64,000 bases of DNA from Natrinema salifodinae (GCF_900110455.1 NZ_FOIS01000002.1:864933-928932); one strand, 5' to 3'; shown: positions 9,185-19,421, numbered from the stretch's first letter. The notes: generated by a model not told the origin, from the sequence alone. Translations and numbers: made by a program.

Positions 9185-9203
9185 GCCGACGCGGTCGGCG
9201 GCG

Positions 9204-9551
9204 TCACTCGCTCCGAAACCAGACCGCGTAGACGTACGCGCCGACGCCAAGGAAGACCAGCAGCGACGAGAGCCCGTCGGCCGCGGGCGAGCCGGCGAGC
9301 ACGGCGACGAACTGGACCAGACCGCCGGCGACGAGACAGCCCGCGGCTGCGAGCAGCGCCGGCCCCGGGTCGCGGACGCGGTCGTACAGCAGCGCGCCGA
9401 CGGCGATCGCGATAACGCCGAAGCCGAGCGCCGCGACGGTGGCCGCGAGCGGATCGTTCGCGATCGTCGCGTAGGCCAGTATGGCGAAGTAGCCGAGGAT
9501 CAGGGCGACGATCGCTCGAGAGCGAGTCGTCGACCCGTCGGTCGCGTTCAT
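9204..9551 (-). CDS. Membrane protein, four spans, last gene of lonB operon
   Basis: 115 residues with four hydrophobic stretches and a single basic/acidic loop YDRVRDPGP between spans two and three. It starts at ATG 9551, 25 bases after the CPBP protease gene on the same strand. No family was recognised. The neighbours suggest a role near membrane proteolysis, but that is context only. Confidence 0.65.
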   Translation of the reverse strand: MNATDGSTTRSRAIVALILGYFAILAYATIANDPLAATVAALGFGVIAIAVGALLYDRVRDPGPALLAAAGCLVAGGLVQFVAVLAGSPAADGLSSLLVFLGVGAYVYAVWFRSE

Positions 9552-9576
9552 GACAGAACGCACTCGCGCCCGGCCC

Positions 9577-10572
9577 TTAGCCTTCGAGGGTCTCGGCCCA
9601 CTCGAGGCCCAGCCCTTCGTGGACCAGGAACTCGAGGGCGTTGATGAGGTAGTGGGCGACGACGACCACGAGGAAGCTCCCGGTGACGATGAACACGGCC
9701 GCGAGGACGAACCCGAGGAGGCCGGTGACGACGACGCCGACCGAGCCCTGCATGCCGTGGCCGAGCGCGAACGCGACCGAGGAGACGACCGCGAGCAGCC
9801 ACGGCGACACCCCGAAGCCGGCGGCGGGCACGCCGATCAGCGCCGCCCGGAAGAGGAACTCCTCGAAGACGGCGATGATCGGCAGGACGCCCAGCAAGAG
9901 AATGAGCCACCCTCGAACCGAGTCGGGAGAGAGCAGTTCGCGAAGCTCCTCCTCGTGGTCGAAGCCGAGGTGGGTCGCGGCCGCTGCAACGAGTTCGTTC
10001 GCCACGTAGAAGCCGAGCCCGGCGATCGTTCCCAGCACCAGGCCCTCCTCGAGATACGCGACGGAAAATTCGATGCCCAGCGCTGACGCCGGGATCGCGG
10101 TGTAGACTGCCGCACCGAGCAGGACGAGCGCGAACAGCCCCTGCGAGAAGGCCACGTTCGCGAGCACCATGCCGGTCGACAGCGAGTCCGGATCGATCCC
10201 GTGATCGCGGTCGCTGGCGCTGGCGCGGGCGTGGTCGGTCGGTCGATGCTGCCGGTCGGCCTCGATCGCCGTGCCGTCCGCCGCCTGGTTCGAGTTCGGA
10301 TTCTCATCTGCGTCCGCCTGCGACTCCGACGGCGATGCCGACCCCTGATCTCGCGGTCGCGAGCCGACCGCAGCGTCGCCTGGTTGGGACGGCTCGATCG
10401 ATACGGCCGAATCGGTGGCGGTGGCGTCAGTTTCGGACGGGAAGTCGTCGTCAAAATCGCGATCGCTCTCGCTCCCGGCGTCGGTAAACGCCGACTGCGT
10501 CAGGTGCGATAAAACGAGTAAGAGCACGAGGACGACGCCCGAGATGCCGACGAACGTCGCCCACTGCGGCAT
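9577..10572 (-). CDS. CPBP-family intramembrane metalloprotease
   Basis: 331 residues. A first span (about 8-26) is followed by a long acidic, low-complexity hydrophilic stretch to about 120, then six or more spans. The family motifs are present: EEFLFR (EExxxR), FALGHG and HYLINALEF. CPBP proteases (CAAX/Abi group) cleave within or near membranes; substrates here are unknown. It begins 16 bases after lonB, so membrane-linked AAA+ proteolysis and intramembrane proteolysis are in one transcript. The inserted acidic linker is unusual in length. Confidence 0.88.
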   Translation of the reverse strand: MPQWATFVGISGVVLVLLLVLSHLTQSAFTDAGSESDRDFDDDFPSETDATATDSAVSIEPSQPGDAAVGSRPRDQGSASPSESQADADENPNSNQAADGTAIEADRQHRPTDHARASASDRDHGIDPDSLSTGMVLANVAFSQGLFALVLLGAAVYTAIPASALGIEFSVAYLEEGLVLGTIAGLGFYVANELVAAAATHLGFDHEEELRELLSPDSVRGWLILLLGVLPIIAVFEEFLFRAALIGVPAAGFGVSPWLLAVVSSVAFALGHGMQGSVGVVVTGLLGFVLAAVFIVTGSFLVVVVAHYLINALEFLVHEGLGLEWAETLEG

Positions 10573-10588
10573 GGTCAGTCCCGCTCCG

Positions 10589-12763
10589 TTACTGCGGACT
10601 GGGGTTCGAGCCGCCGGCGGAGCCGACGGTGCCCTGGTTCTGATCGAACGCGGTACTGGTGATCGACTTGAGTCGATCGACCAGCGAGTCCTTCTTCGGT
10701 TCGCCCATCAGGGCGACGTCTAGGACCTCGCTGATGTTCGCACAGGGGATGATCTCGATCATCTCCTCGTACTCCTCTTCGATCATCACGTCCTGCTCGT
10801 TGGCGGCGGGAATGATGACCTTGCTACAGCCGGCCTTCGCGGCGGCCTCGATCTTGTGGGTGACCCCACCGACCGGGAGCACGTCGCCGCGGACGGACAG
10901 CGAGCCCGTCATCGCGACCGACTGATCGACCGGGATGTCCTCCAAGGCGGAGATGACGGCCGTCGCCACCGTGATGGAGGCGGAGTCGCCGTCGACGCCC
11001 TGTTGGCCGGCCTGGACGAACTGGATGTGGATGTCCTTCTCCGAGAGGTCCACGTCGGAGAACTTCTTGATGATCGCGGAGACGTTCTGGACCGACTCCT
11101 CGGCCATCTCCTGGAGCTTGCCGGTGGCGATCACCTGTCCGCCGCCCTGGGCGGGCGCGATCTCCGCCATCACGGGGAGCATGATACCGGAGTCCTCGCC
11201 CATGACGGCCAGGCCGTTGACACGGCCTTCGACGCCGTCCTCGGTGACCTGCAGCTCGTAGTCCTTGCGGCGCTCGATGTAGTCGTCGGCGAGCTGCTGC
11301 TCGATCGAGCGCGAGCGTTCCTTGGCCTGCAGGACGTCCTCGCGGGTCGTGTGGTCCCGATCCTCGGCGCGAGCGATGTCGCCCGCGACGCGGACCAGGC
11401 CACCCAGGCTGCGGAAGTGCAGCGTCAGGTGATTCTTCCGGCCCGAGCGGCGCTTGGCCTCGAGGATGAGCTCCTCGACCGCTTCGTCGGTGAAGTGGGG
11501 CAGGCGGCCGTCGCGTTCGACCTCCTGGGCGATGAAGCGGGCGTACTTGCGCCGCATCTCGGGGGTATCCTCGATGGTGTCGTCCATGTAGACCTCGTAC
11601 CCGTACCCCTTGATCCGGTTGCGGAGTGCGGGGTGCATGTTCTCCATGGCGTCGAGGTTCCCGGCAGCGACCATGATGAAGTCACAGGGGACGGGTTCGG
11701 TCTGGACCATCGCGCCCGAGGAGCGCTCGGACTGGCCCGTGATGGCGAACTCGCCCTCCTGAATGGCCGTCATCAGCTTCTGCTGGGTGCGGATGTCGAG
11801 CGTGTTGATCTCGTCGACGAACAGCACGCCCTTGTTGGCCTTGTGGATGGAGCCGGGCTCGACGCGGTCGTGGCTCGGGGTCTCCATACCGCCGGACTGG
11901 AACGGGTCGTGGCGGACGTCGCCCAGCAGTGCACCGGCGTGGGCGCCGGTCGCGTCCTCGAAGGGCGCGACGCGCTGATCGCCGTTGTTGACGATCATGT
12001 TGGGCACCATCGCGTCGGTGCCGCGGTTGGTGTACCGGAAGATCAGCCAGATGATACCTGCCGCGAGGATACCGAGCAGGATGCTACCGGTGAGGATCGC
12101 GTAGCCCACGACGATCGCGATGATGATCCACATCAGGATCGAGCGCATCTGGTTGCGCTTGCGGGCTTCCTCCTTGTGGGCGTCGATGATCTGGTCGCCC
12201 TTCCCGGCGGGGACGGTTCGGACCTTCGGCTCGTTGCCGTCGTCCGGGTTGTGGTAGACTAAGACGTCCTGAAGATCCTCTTTGGGAAGCAGCTGACTCA
12301 TCGCCTTCGCCAGCATCGACTTGCCGGTACCCGGCGAGCCGATCATCATGACGTGCCGTCGCTGCTTCGCCGCTTTAATGATGATATCTCGTGCTTCGTC
12401 CTGACCGATGACCTGGTCGACGAGTCGATCGGGGACTTCGATGTCCTCGGTCGAGTCGATCCTGAGGCCGCCCAGCAGGTCGTCCTCGGCGATCTCCTCG
12501 TCGACCTCGACGCCGGGATCGACCTCGACTGAACTCCCAAGGTCCTCGACGGTCTCGATGTCGTCGTCCTCGTCTTCGTCGTCGGACGACGAGTCGAACT
12601 CGTCGATTGGCTCGTCGACGTCGTCACGACGGTCGCCGTCCTCCTCGATCGGCGACCGCTCTCCCTGACGCTCGGCCTGCTCCTCGCGCCGATCCTCGTC
12701 GGGATCGGGAGCAGTGCCCGGAGCGTCTTCGGGAGGGTCGTCAACGTTCGTATCGTTACTCAT
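10589..12763 (-). CDS. lonB: ATP-dependent membrane protease LonB
   Basis: 724-residue archaeal Lon. It has a highly acidic N-terminal extension (1-95) and Walker A GSPGTGKS at 142-149. Two spans inserted in the AAA+ domain (about 210-250) anchor it in the membrane. Walker B is [11 protein letters not shown]. The protease domain has the catalytic Ser in GVDGDSASI and Lys in [10 protein letters not shown]. The start is ATG 12763: a TATA box on the minus strand (12803-12813) gives a short leader. LonB is known as an essential quality-control protease in haloarchaea. It heads the operon with the CPBP protease and a small membrane gene. Confidence 0.97.
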   Translation of the reverse strand: MSNDTNVDDPPEDAPGTAPDPDEDRREEQAERQGERSPIEEDGDRRDDVDEPIDEFDSSSDDEDEDDDIETVEDLGSSVEVDPGVEVDEEIAEDDLLGGLRIDSTEDIEVPDRLVDQVIGQDEARDIIIKAAKQRRHVMMIGSPGTGKSMLAKAMSQLLPKEDLQDVLVYHNPDDGNEPKVRTVPAGKGDQIIDAHKEEARKRNQMRSILMWIIIAIVVGYAILTGSILLGILAAGIIWLIFRYTNRGTDAMVPNMIVNNGDQRVAPFEDATGAHAGALLGDVRHDPFQSGGMETPSHDRVEPGSIHKANKGVLFVDEINTLDIRTQQKLMTAIQEGEFAITGQSERSSGAMVQTEPVPCDFIMVAAGNLDAMENMHPALRNRIKGYGYEVYMDDTIEDTPEMRRKYARFIAQEVERDGRLPHFTDEAVEELILEAKRRSGRKNHLTLHFRSLGGLVRVAGDIARAEDRDHTTREDVLQAKERSRSIEQQLADDYIERRKDYELQVTEDGVEGRVNGLAVMGEDSGIMLPVMAEIAPAQGGGQVIATGKLQEMAEESVQNVSAIIKKFSDVDLSEKDIHIQFVQAGQQGVDGDSASITVATAVISALEDIPVDQSVAMTGSLSVRGDVLPVGGVTHKIEAAAKAGCSKVIIPAANEQDVMIEEEYEEMIEIIPCANISEVLDVALMGEPKKDSLVDRLKSITSTAFDQNQGTVGSAGGSNPSPQ

Positions 12764-12802
12764 AGAACTCTGTTCGGTACCTGATCCGAAGGGATTGCGC
12801 CT

Positions 12803-12813
12803 GATATACTTTC
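12803..12813 (-). promoter_or_regulatory. TATA box of lonB
   Basis: Minus-strand AAAGTATATC sits about 40 to 50 bases before the lonB ATG, predicting a leader of about 15-20 bases. Further AT boxes (TATATAG near 12921-12930) lie in the 312-bp region shared with the divergent nadM gene. Nothing else was recognised in 12764-13075. Confidence 0.5.
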
Positions 12814-13075
12814 TCCATGCGGAGGATGGTGTCAGTTGCGGATACCGGGGGGCACAGCGTCCGACGAGTGGGATCAGGGCGTTCTTCCGCACGACTTAAT
12901 ACGCGTTTCAGACGGGGCGAATATATAGATCGCTGATCGGTCAACGGACTGCCGTTCGGCCGGAATAGCAACGGTACGGGGTGCCACACACTACTGGGCC
13001 GAATTCTCGTTCGATGAACCGATAGCCCGGTGGTAACTCGCCACACTTAAGCGCCGCGACCGAACAGTCCTCGCT

Positions 13076-13594
13076 ATGACCCGGGGGTTCTACATCGGCC
13101 GCTTTCAGCCCTTTCACAACGGGCATCTGAACATGGTCGAACAGATCGCCGAGGACGTCGACGAACTCGTCCTCGGGATCGGCAGCGCCGACGACTCGCA
13201 CACGACCAGAAACCCGTTTACCGCCGGCGAGCGGATCATGATGATCACGAAGTCGCTCGTCGAGTACGACCTCGTCACCTACGCCGTCCCGATCGAGGAC
13301 TTAGAGCGCAACTCGGTGTGGGTGAGCCACGTCCAGAGCATGAGTCCCGACTTCGACGTCGCCTACTCGAACAATCCGCTGGTCATCCAGCTGTTCCGAG
13401 AAGCCGACATCGAGATCCGTCAGTCGCCGATGTTCAACCGCGACGTTCTGGAGGGCTCGGAGGTCCGTGAACGCATGATCAACGACGGCGACTGGGAGTC
13501 GCTCGTCCCCGAACCCGTCGCCGAGGTCGTCGGCGAGATCGGCGGCATCGAGCGTATCCAGATGGTCAGCGAGACGGACTCGAACGGCAGCTGA
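13076..13594 (+). CDS. nadM: Nicotinamide-nucleotide adenylyltransferase
   Basis: Transfers AMP from ATP to NMN to make NAD. The 172-residue length is typical of archaeal NadM. The nucleotide-binding GRFQPFHNGH is at residues 8-17, and the second conserved block GSEVRERM is near residue 127. The start ATG 13076 has a TTAAG-type box about 27 bases upstream, suggesting a leaderless mRNA. The SAM hydrolase-family gene follows on the same strand after 221 bases. Confidence 0.96.
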   Translation: MTRGFYIGRFQPFHNGHLNMVEQIAEDVDELVLGIGSADDSHTTRNPFTAGERIMMITKSLVEYDLVTYAVPIEDLERNSVWVSHVQSMSPDFDVAYSNNPLVIQLFREADIEIRQSPMFNRDVLEGSEVRERMINDGDWESLVPEPVAEVVGEIGGIERIQMVSETDSNGS

Positions 13595-13815
13595 TCGTGC
13601 ACTACTCCCCCTCTCCGGACGGTTCACGGGGTAGAGACATGCGCCGATTTCCGTCCGCGCGGCCCCTGACGGCGATGGTTCGCTGGCTCGTCGCGTGGAT
13701 CGGCGGGTGGGTTCGGAGCCCTGCCGATCCTCGGTGACGGTGTTCGGGCCCCACGGCTCGAGAAGGTTCGAGCGGTTCCGAATCGCCTTTCCTCGGCCGA
13801 GGGGTACAGGCGGAC

Positions 13816-14661
13816 ATGATCACGCTCGCATCCGACTTCGGGTCGCCGTATCCGGCGGCGATGAAGGGGGTCATCCTCCAGCGAACCGATGCCCGTCTCG
13901 TCGACGTCGCACACGACTTCCCGCGACAAGACGTTCGCTCGGCCGCCTTCTGGCTCCGCGAGGTGCTCCCCTATTTTCCGCCGGCGACTCACCTCGTCGT
14001 CGTCGACCCCGGCGTCGGCACCGACCGGAACGCGCTCGTGCTCCGTGCGGGCGACCACGTCCTCGTCGGCCCGGACAACGGCGTCCTCCTGCCCGCAGCG
14101 CGGCAACTCGCCGACGACTTCGACCTCGAGCGCTACGTCGTCGACGAGACGCGAGTCGAGTCGCCCGCTCCGACCGGGAGCGTCCCGCCAGGCGAACCGA
14201 CAACCTCGAGCGATCCGGATGGGCCGGCGAGCAATACCTTCCACGGACGCGACGTGTTCGCGCCCGCGGCTGCCGAGGCACACGAGGTCGGCCCCGACGG
14301 GCTCGAGACGCTGGAGTTCCTCGAGCCAGCCACGGAGTACGTCTCGTTCGAGTTCCCGGAGCCGACGCTCTCGACGGACCGCGCCGTCGGCGAGGTACTG
14401 GTCGTCGACGACTTCGGGAACGCGATCACCAACGTGCCCGGCTCCTTCCTCGCGGATCGAGAACGGATTACCGTCGACGGCCAGCAGGTCCCGGTCGGCG
14501 ACACCTTCGCGTCGGTGCCGGTCGGCGACCGCCTGGCGACCGTCGGCAGTCACGGCTACGTCGAACTCGACGTGAATCGGGGCCGAGGCGACGAGGCGTT
14601 TGGTCTCGAACCGGGCGATCAGGTCGGTCTCGAGCCGGCCGACGAGAACGGCGATACCTGA
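13816..14661 (+). CDS. SAM hydroxide adenosyltransferase (DUF62 family)
   Basis: Family enzymes split S-adenosylmethionine to adenosine and methionine using water. Evidence: the N-terminal LASDFGSPYPAAMKGVI, HDFPRQDVRSAAFWL, the VVDPGVGTDRNAL block with the conserved Asp, and GRDVFAPAAA. The C-terminal beta domain has VDDFGNAITNVP. The 281 residues include a Pro/Ser-rich insert around 115-135. Halogenase relatives need a special loop that is not seen here. Confidence 0.9.
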   Translation: MITLASDFGSPYPAAMKGVILQRTDARLVDVAHDFPRQDVRSAAFWLREVLPYFPPATHLVVVDPGVGTDRNALVLRAGDHVLVGPDNGVLLPAARQLADDFDLERYVVDETRVESPAPTGSVPPGEPTTSSDPDGPASNTFHGRDVFAPAAAEAHEVGPDGLETLEFLEPATEYVSFEFPEPTLSTDRAVGEVLVVDDFGNAITNVPGSFLADRERITVDGQQVPVGDTFASVPVGDRLATVGSHGYVELDVNRGRGDEAFGLEPGDQVGLEPADENGDT

Positions 14662-14702
14662 TCGGACCGACTCGCGGATCGCGACTCGCAGCCCCGGCGC
14701 CG

Positions 14703-15074
14703 TCAGCCGTCTGTCGACTGATCGGACCCTCCCGGCGGAACGATCACGATCTCACCGTCGGCGTGGACCGTCACGGCACAGACCGAGTACGGAAACGAGA
14801 CCGAACCGTCCTCGACTGCGGATTCGTCGTGACGCCAGTACTCGAACAGGTCGTTCAGGGCGTCCAGATCGACGGATGCTGACAGCGCCTCGAGGTCGTC
14901 CGGCTCGACGCCGAGCACCGCCGAGACGGTCACGAGGAGTGCCGTACTCACCGGTTCGTAGGTGCTGTCGTCCCACTACGTGTGGTAGGTCCCGCGGTCC
15001 TCGTGTAAGTAGACCGCGTGACCGCTGGCGTCGCCGACCGGCGTCAGGTCCTTTCGCGGAACGGTCCCGGACAT
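14703..15074 (-). pseudogene. HalOD1 output-domain gene broken by one in-frame TAG
   Basis: From ATG 15074 the frame runs for 32 codons (MSGTVPRKDLTPVGDASGHA onward, then VYLHEDRGTYHT), meets TAG at 14976-14978, and continues without another stop through WDDSTYEPVSTALLVT. It then runs through the HalOD1-type core (VSAVLGVEPDDLEAL, VTVHADGEIVIVPPGG) to TGA at 14703. The family is a small output domain of haloarchaeal signalling proteins. One substitution, for example in a CAG or CGG codon, explains the break. A GTG or ATG restart after the stop is possible. Confidence 0.78.
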
Positions 15075-15182
15075 AACACACGATAGTGTAGAGTGTTAAC
15101 ACCTAACAGTGCCGGCCGGTAAAGCGGCCGCCGGCCGTCGATTAGCGCGCGAAAAAACGGCGATTCGTGGTGAACAGCGACG

Positions 15183-16760
15183 TTACTCGGCGGCGATGAC
15201 GTCGTCGATGCGGACGATCATCGTGGCGGCCTCGGTCGCGCTCTCGACGGCTTCGCGCTTGACGTCGGCGGGGTCGACGACGCCGTGTTCGAACGGATCG
15301 TCGATCGTGACTTCGTCGCCGTCGGTGACCAGGCCGGCCCGGCCCTCGGACTCGTGGGCAGCGCGGAGGTCCACGAGCGCGTCGATGGGGTCCCAGCCGG
15401 TGTTGGCCGCGAGCGTGCGCGGGACGACGTCGAGCGCGTCGGCGAAGGCCGTCACGGCGAGTTGCTTGCGGCCCTCGATGCCGGCGGCTTCCTCGCGGAT
15501 CTTGTCCGCGATGGCGATCTCGGTCGCGCCGGCGCCGGGGACGACCTCGCCGGATTCGAGCGCGGTCGCGACGACGTCCAAGGCGTCACCGATGGCGCGC
15601 TCGAGTTCGTCGACGACGTGTTCGGTGCCGCCGCGGACGAAGACGGTGACGGTCTCGGCGGCCGCACCGCCCTCGACGAACGCGAGGTCGTCGTCGCCGA
15701 CGGTTTCGGCGGCGATCCGGTCGGCCGCGCCGAAGTCGTCCGCCTCGAGGTCCTCGAGGACGCCGACGCGGGTGGCGCCGGTCGCGGACGCGACCTTGCG
15801 GGCGTCGCTGTCGCCGAGGCCCTCGAAGACCAGGATGTCCTCGTTGGCCAGGGCGGTGGCGACACGGTCGTCGACGTCCTCGGTGGTGAAGACGACGTCG
15901 GCCCCGCTGTCGGCGACGGTCTCGGCGTAGTTGTCGAGTTCGCTCTCCTCGGCGTCGATGGCAGCGTTGAGCTGGTCGATCGAGTCGATGGCGTACTCAG
16001 CGTCGACGTCGCCGGTGCGGACGCCGAGTTCGACGTCGAGGATGGCGATCGAGGCGTCCTCGACCGCGTTGGGCATCGCGTCGTGAACGGGTTCCTCGTC
16101 GACGATGATGCCGGGGACGAGCTCGGTCGCGTTCGACGAGGCGCCGATCTGGGTGTGGACAGTGACGTTGTCCCGCTTGACGCCCTCGTCGGTGTTGACG
16201 TGGCGGACGGCCTCGACGACCGTCTCAGCCAGCGATTCGGCGGTGAGGCCGCCGGTGCCCTTGCCGGTCATGCTCGACTCGGCGACCTGCCGGAGGATCT
16301 CGTCGTCGACGTCGGCCTCGTTGACCTGCTCGGCGATCGCGTCGAGCGCGATCTCGGCGGCCTGGTGGTAGCCCTCGACGATCGTCGTCGGGTGGACGTC
16401 CTGCTCGATGAGGTCCTCGGCCTCGCCGAGCAGATTCCCGGCGATCACGGCCGCGGTCGTCGTGCCGTCACCGACTTCTTCTTCCTGGGAGTCGGCGACT
16501 TCGACGATCATCTGGGCCGCGGGATGCTCGATATCCATCTCGTTGAGGATGGTCGCACCGTCGTTCGTGATGACGACATCCCCGCCGGAATCGACGAGCA
16601 TCTTGTCCATCCCGCGGGGCCCGAGCGTCGTGCGTACCGACTCGGCCACGGCCTTGCCGGCCATGATGTTCGACGACTGCGCGTCGCGACCCTGCGTTCG
16701 CTGGCTATCCTCGCTCAAAATGAACATAGGCTGTCCGCCCATGCGTCGCTGTTGTGCCAT
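15183..16760 (-). CDS. cct3: Thermosome subunit, third type without GGM tail
   Basis: Group II chaperonin subunit, 525 residues. Conserved blocks: [20 protein letters not shown] and [17 protein letters not shown] in the equatorial domain, [15 protein letters not shown] for ATP hydrolysis, and [13 protein letters not shown]. The C terminus stops at [10 protein letters not shown], so the Gly-Met-rich tail of the main haloarchaeal subunits is absent. Length and tail-less end fit the CCT3 type known from Haloferax, an accessory subunit. Start ATG 16760 has a strong minus-strand TATA box near 16792-16801. Confidence 0.93.
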   Translation of the reverse strand: MAQQRRMGGQPMFILSEDSQRTQGRDAQSSNIMAGKAVAESVRTTLGPRGMDKMLVDSGGDVVITNDGATILNEMDIEHPAAQMIVEVADSQEEEVGDGTTTAAVIAGNLLGEAEDLIEQDVHPTTIVEGYHQAAEIALDAIAEQVNEADVDDEILRQVAESSMTGKGTGGLTAESLAETVVEAVRHVNTDEGVKRDNVTVHTQIGASSNATELVPGIIVDEEPVHDAMPNAVEDASIAILDVELGVRTGDVDAEYAIDSIDQLNAAIDAEESELDNYAETVADSGADVVFTTEDVDDRVATALANEDILVFEGLGDSDARKVASATGATRVGVLEDLEADDFGAADRIAAETVGDDDLAFVEGGAAAETVTVFVRGGTEHVVDELERAIGDALDVVATALESGEVVPGAGATEIAIADKIREEAAGIEGRKQLAVTAFADALDVVPRTLAANTGWDPIDALVDLRAAHESEGRAGLVTDGDEVTIDDPFEHGVVDPADVKREAVESATEAATMIVRIDDVIAAE

Positions 16761-16791
16761 CGTTGATCCTCACTAACCATGTCGTCAGCAC

Positions 16792-16802
16792 TTCTATATA
16801 AT
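16792..16802 (-). promoter_or_regulatory. TATA box of thermosome gene
   Basis: Minus-strand AATTATATAG lies about 32-42 bases before the start codon, preceded by purine-rich GGAGGGAAAG that could act as a BRE. The divergent amidohydrolase has its own box (AAAATATA at about 16884-16891). Confidence 0.55.
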
Positions 16803-16910
16803 TCTTTCCCTCCAAACGCCGCCCCGTCTTGCGATTGCGCGCGCGAATCCCCGACGGGACGGCCCGCTGCGGAGCCGGTAGCAAAATATAGGTCCGCTCG
16901 GAAGACTCCG

Positions 16911-17744
16911 ATGGGAATGCTGGAGCTGGAACACGAATTTCGCGTCGTCGACGTCGCGACGCGACTGCCGCGGGCGGACGGCAGCGGGGGACCCCGAAAT
17001 CGAACGATCACGGCCGACCGACTCGAGCGGGAGATGCACCAGGCGGGGATCACGAAGGCCGTCGTCTTTCCGCCCTCCCAACCCGAGACGAGCTACGTCG
17101 CACCGAACAACGGCGTCGCCAGGCGCAGCGTCGACCGGCCGTTCGTCGCCTTCGCCAGGATCAACGGGACCCAGACACCGGGACGGAATCCGACGGGACG
17201 GCTGCGAAACGCCGTGAGCAGCCGTAAGGAGTACCACACGACCCCCGACGACGTCGAGAAGTATGCGTACGACGACCGGTTCCACGGGTTCGTCCTCGAT
17301 CCCGCGGTCGACAACTACCCCGACGAGGACGTCCTCGCGGCCCTCGAGGACGTCGGGCTGCCGGTGATCGTCCGCGGCGGCGTCGACGCGCCGCCCGCGA
17401 CGCTCGCGGCGACGCTGCTCGATCGCTCGTTCCCGGTCGTCGTCGGCCGCTTCGGGGGCCATCCCCTGGATCGGGCGCTCATGAACGAGATGATCGGCTT
17501 CTTGGAGGAGTACGATAACTGTTATCTCGAGTCGAGCTTCGTCCGCTACCGCGAGGAACTCGAACGCGCGGTCCTAGAACATCCCGACCGCGTGTTCTTC
17601 GGCAGCGGCGCGCCCGCCTGTCATCCCAACGTCGGCGTGATGGAGATCCTCACCTTGGACGTCTCGGAAGATATGCTCCGCCGCGCCTTCTCGAAGAATG
17701 CCTGCCGCGTGATCGACGCGCTCGCGCCCACCGCTGGCGTCTGA
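16911..17744 (+). CDS. Amidohydrolase-2 family metal-dependent hydrolase
   Basis: 277-residue TIM-barrel type protein: VVDVATRLP at the start, then AFARINGT, GFVLDPAVDNYPDEDVLAAL, VVGRFGGHPLDRALMN and FFGSGAPACHPNVGVMEI. The spacing resembles the COG2159 amidohydrolases/decarboxylases, although the usual N-terminal DxHxH is DVATRL here, so metal binding may be altered. The start is chosen at ATG 16911, about 22 bases after the AAAATATA box, which makes it nearly leaderless; ATG 16917 is the alternative. Its substrate is unknown. Confidence 0.8.
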   Translation: MGMLELEHEFRVVDVATRLPRADGSGGPRNRTITADRLEREMHQAGITKAVVFPPSQPETSYVAPNNGVARRSVDRPFVAFARINGTQTPGRNPTGRLRNAVSSRKEYHTTPDDVEKYAYDDRFHGFVLDPAVDNYPDEDVLAALEDVGLPVIVRGGVDAPPATLAATLLDRSFPVVVGRFGGHPLDRALMNEMIGFLEEYDNCYLESSFVRYREELERAVLEHPDRVFFGSGAPACHPNVGVMEILTLDVSEDMLRRAFSKNACRVIDALAPTAGV

Positions 17745-18023
17745 GCCGGCGTCGCCATCGCACCCGCCGGACGGTAAGCGCTCCCGCGAGCGCTACGCTC
17801 GGAGCGAGACGGGCGATTCCCCGCTCCCAGCACCGGTCTCGGGACTCACCTCTGCCGCAGCCGGAACAACACTCAGTCAGCCGAATATAATTTCTATCTT
17901 AGAGGTCCTGTGGTTCGATTCGCACTGTTCGCCCGCTGGATCCGCCGTGAAAACGTCTGTCGAAAATAACGACAGCTGAGGGATCGATACATTCATCATA
18001 TTTCATGAGTGGGAGACAGGTGC

Positions 18024-19385
18024 ATGCTCGACGGATTCGCACTGATACTGTTGCTCGCCGCCGCGGTGGCATTTATCATCCTCGCGACGGCGAAGTTAGA
18101 TCTGCACGCGTTCCTGGCGCTGCTGATCGCCGCGTACCTGACCGGCCTGGCCGCGGGACTCGATCCCGCGGAGGTCGCCTCGCTGGTGACCGACGGGTTC
18201 GGCGGGATCCTCGGCTACATCGGCATCGTCATCATCGCCGGGACGATCATCGGCACCTGTCTCGAACGGTCGGGTGCGGCGATCGTCATCGCGGAGACGA
18301 TCCTCGATTACGTCGGCGAGAAGTACACGACCGAAGTGATGGCGATCACCGGCAGTATCGTCAGCATTCCGGTGTTCTGTGACTCCGGGTTCGTCATCCT
18401 CTCCGGACTGAACCGCTCGCTCGCCCAGCGTTCCGGGCTCTCGCTGTCGACGCTCGGCGTGGCGCTGGCAGGCGGCCTCTACGTCACTCACGTCTTCGTC
18501 CCGCCGACGCCGGGTCCGATCGCGGCCGCGGGGATCGTCGGCGCGGATATCGGCCTAGTCATGCTGGCCGGCATCCTGGTCAGCGCGCCGATCGTCTTCG
18601 TCGCCGCGATCTGGGCCGATAAGGTCGCATCGAACTACCACATCGATCCGAACCCGGAGATGACCATCGAAGAGATCAAAGACGAGTACGGGACCTTACC
18701 CTCGCCCGCGGCGTCGTTCGCGCCGCTGCTCGTCCCCATCGCGCTCATCGCGCTGGGCTCGATCGCCGCCTATCCCGAGGCGGAGAATCCGGAACTGATC
18801 ACCGGGACGCTCCAGCGCTGGCTGCTGTTCCTCGGTGACCCCGCGGTCGCACTGCTCATCGGCGCGTTCATCGCCTTCGGCATCGTGCCGCAGTTCGAGC
18901 GCGACGTGATCGACGACTGGGTCTCCGACGGCATCACGAACGCCGCCGTAATCCTCGCCGTCACCGGCGCCGGCGGCGCGTTCGGGGAGGTCCTCTCGGC
19001 GCTCCCGCTCGAGGCGTTCATCACCGACACGCTGGGCGGCCTCGGTATCGGCCTGTTCGCCGCGTTCGTCGTCGCCGCGGCGATGAAGTCGGCACTCGGC
19101 TCCTCAACGGTCGCGATCCTGACCACCGCCAGCCTGGTCGCGCCGCTGCTTGGCTCGCTCGGCCTCGACACCGAGATCGGCCAGGTCTTCACCGTCCTCG
19201 CGATCGGGGCCGGGAGCATGACCGTCAGCCACGCCAACGACTCCTACTTCTGGATCATCACGGAGTTCACCGACATGGAGACGCCGACGGCCTACCAGGC
19301 CTGGACGCTCGCGACGCTGGTGCTCGGCGTCTCGAGCATCCTCTGGATCGTCGTCCTGCGGAACGTGGCGGGAATGATCGTCTGA
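18024..19385 (+). CDS. GntP-family gluconate/organic acid permease
   Basis: 453-residue carrier with about 12-14 spans. Family signs are SIVSIPVFCDSGFVIL in the first half, the VTHVFVPPTPGPIAAAGI loop, and GSMTVSHANDSYFWII near the C terminus. GntP carriers import gluconate, glycerate-like or hydroxy acids with protons. The convergent neighbour is a glycerate kinase, so glycerate or a sugar acid is a reasonable substrate. The start is ATG 18024 (MLDGFALIL); the upstream GTG 18009 is less likely. The upstream region has an AT-rich box near 17884-17895. Confidence 0.92.
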   Translation: MLDGFALILLLAAAVAFIILATAKLDLHAFLALLIAAYLTGLAAGLDPAEVASLVTDGFGGILGYIGIVIIAGTIIGTCLERSGAAIVIAETILDYVGEKYTTEVMAITGSIVSIPVFCDSGFVILSGLNRSLAQRSGLSLSTLGVALAGGLYVTHVFVPPTPGPIAAAGIVGADIGLVMLAGILVSAPIVFVAAIWADKVASNYHIDPNPEMTIEEIKDEYGTLPSPAASFAPLLVPIALIALGSIAAYPEAENPELITGTLQRWLLFLGDPAVALLIGAFIAFGIVPQFERDVIDDWVSDGITNAAVILAVTGAGGAFGEVLSALPLEAFITDTLGGLGIGLFAAFVVAAAMKSALGSSTVAILTTASLVAPLLGSLGLDTEIGQVFTVLAIGAGSMTVSHANDSYFWIITEFTDMETPTAYQAWTLATLVLGVSSILWIVVLRNVAGMIV

Positions 19386-19421
19386 GCCGCCCCGATTCGA
19401 TTCCGATTTCGATTCCCGTTC

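Noticed and set aside
10856..12262. Long open frame opposite lonB
   Set aside because: Antisense shadow; the lonB frame carries all ATPase and protease motifs.
15285..16766. 493-codon open frame opposite the thermosome gene
   Set aside because: Low-complexity Val/Asp/Gly antisense frame of the chaperonin gene.
17770..17815. GC-rich inverted repeat after the amidohydrolase gene as a member of the hairpin family
   Set aside because: Arms GCTCC/GGAGC exist but the loop does not have the TCGC...GCTC order; it may be a simple terminator-like structure.
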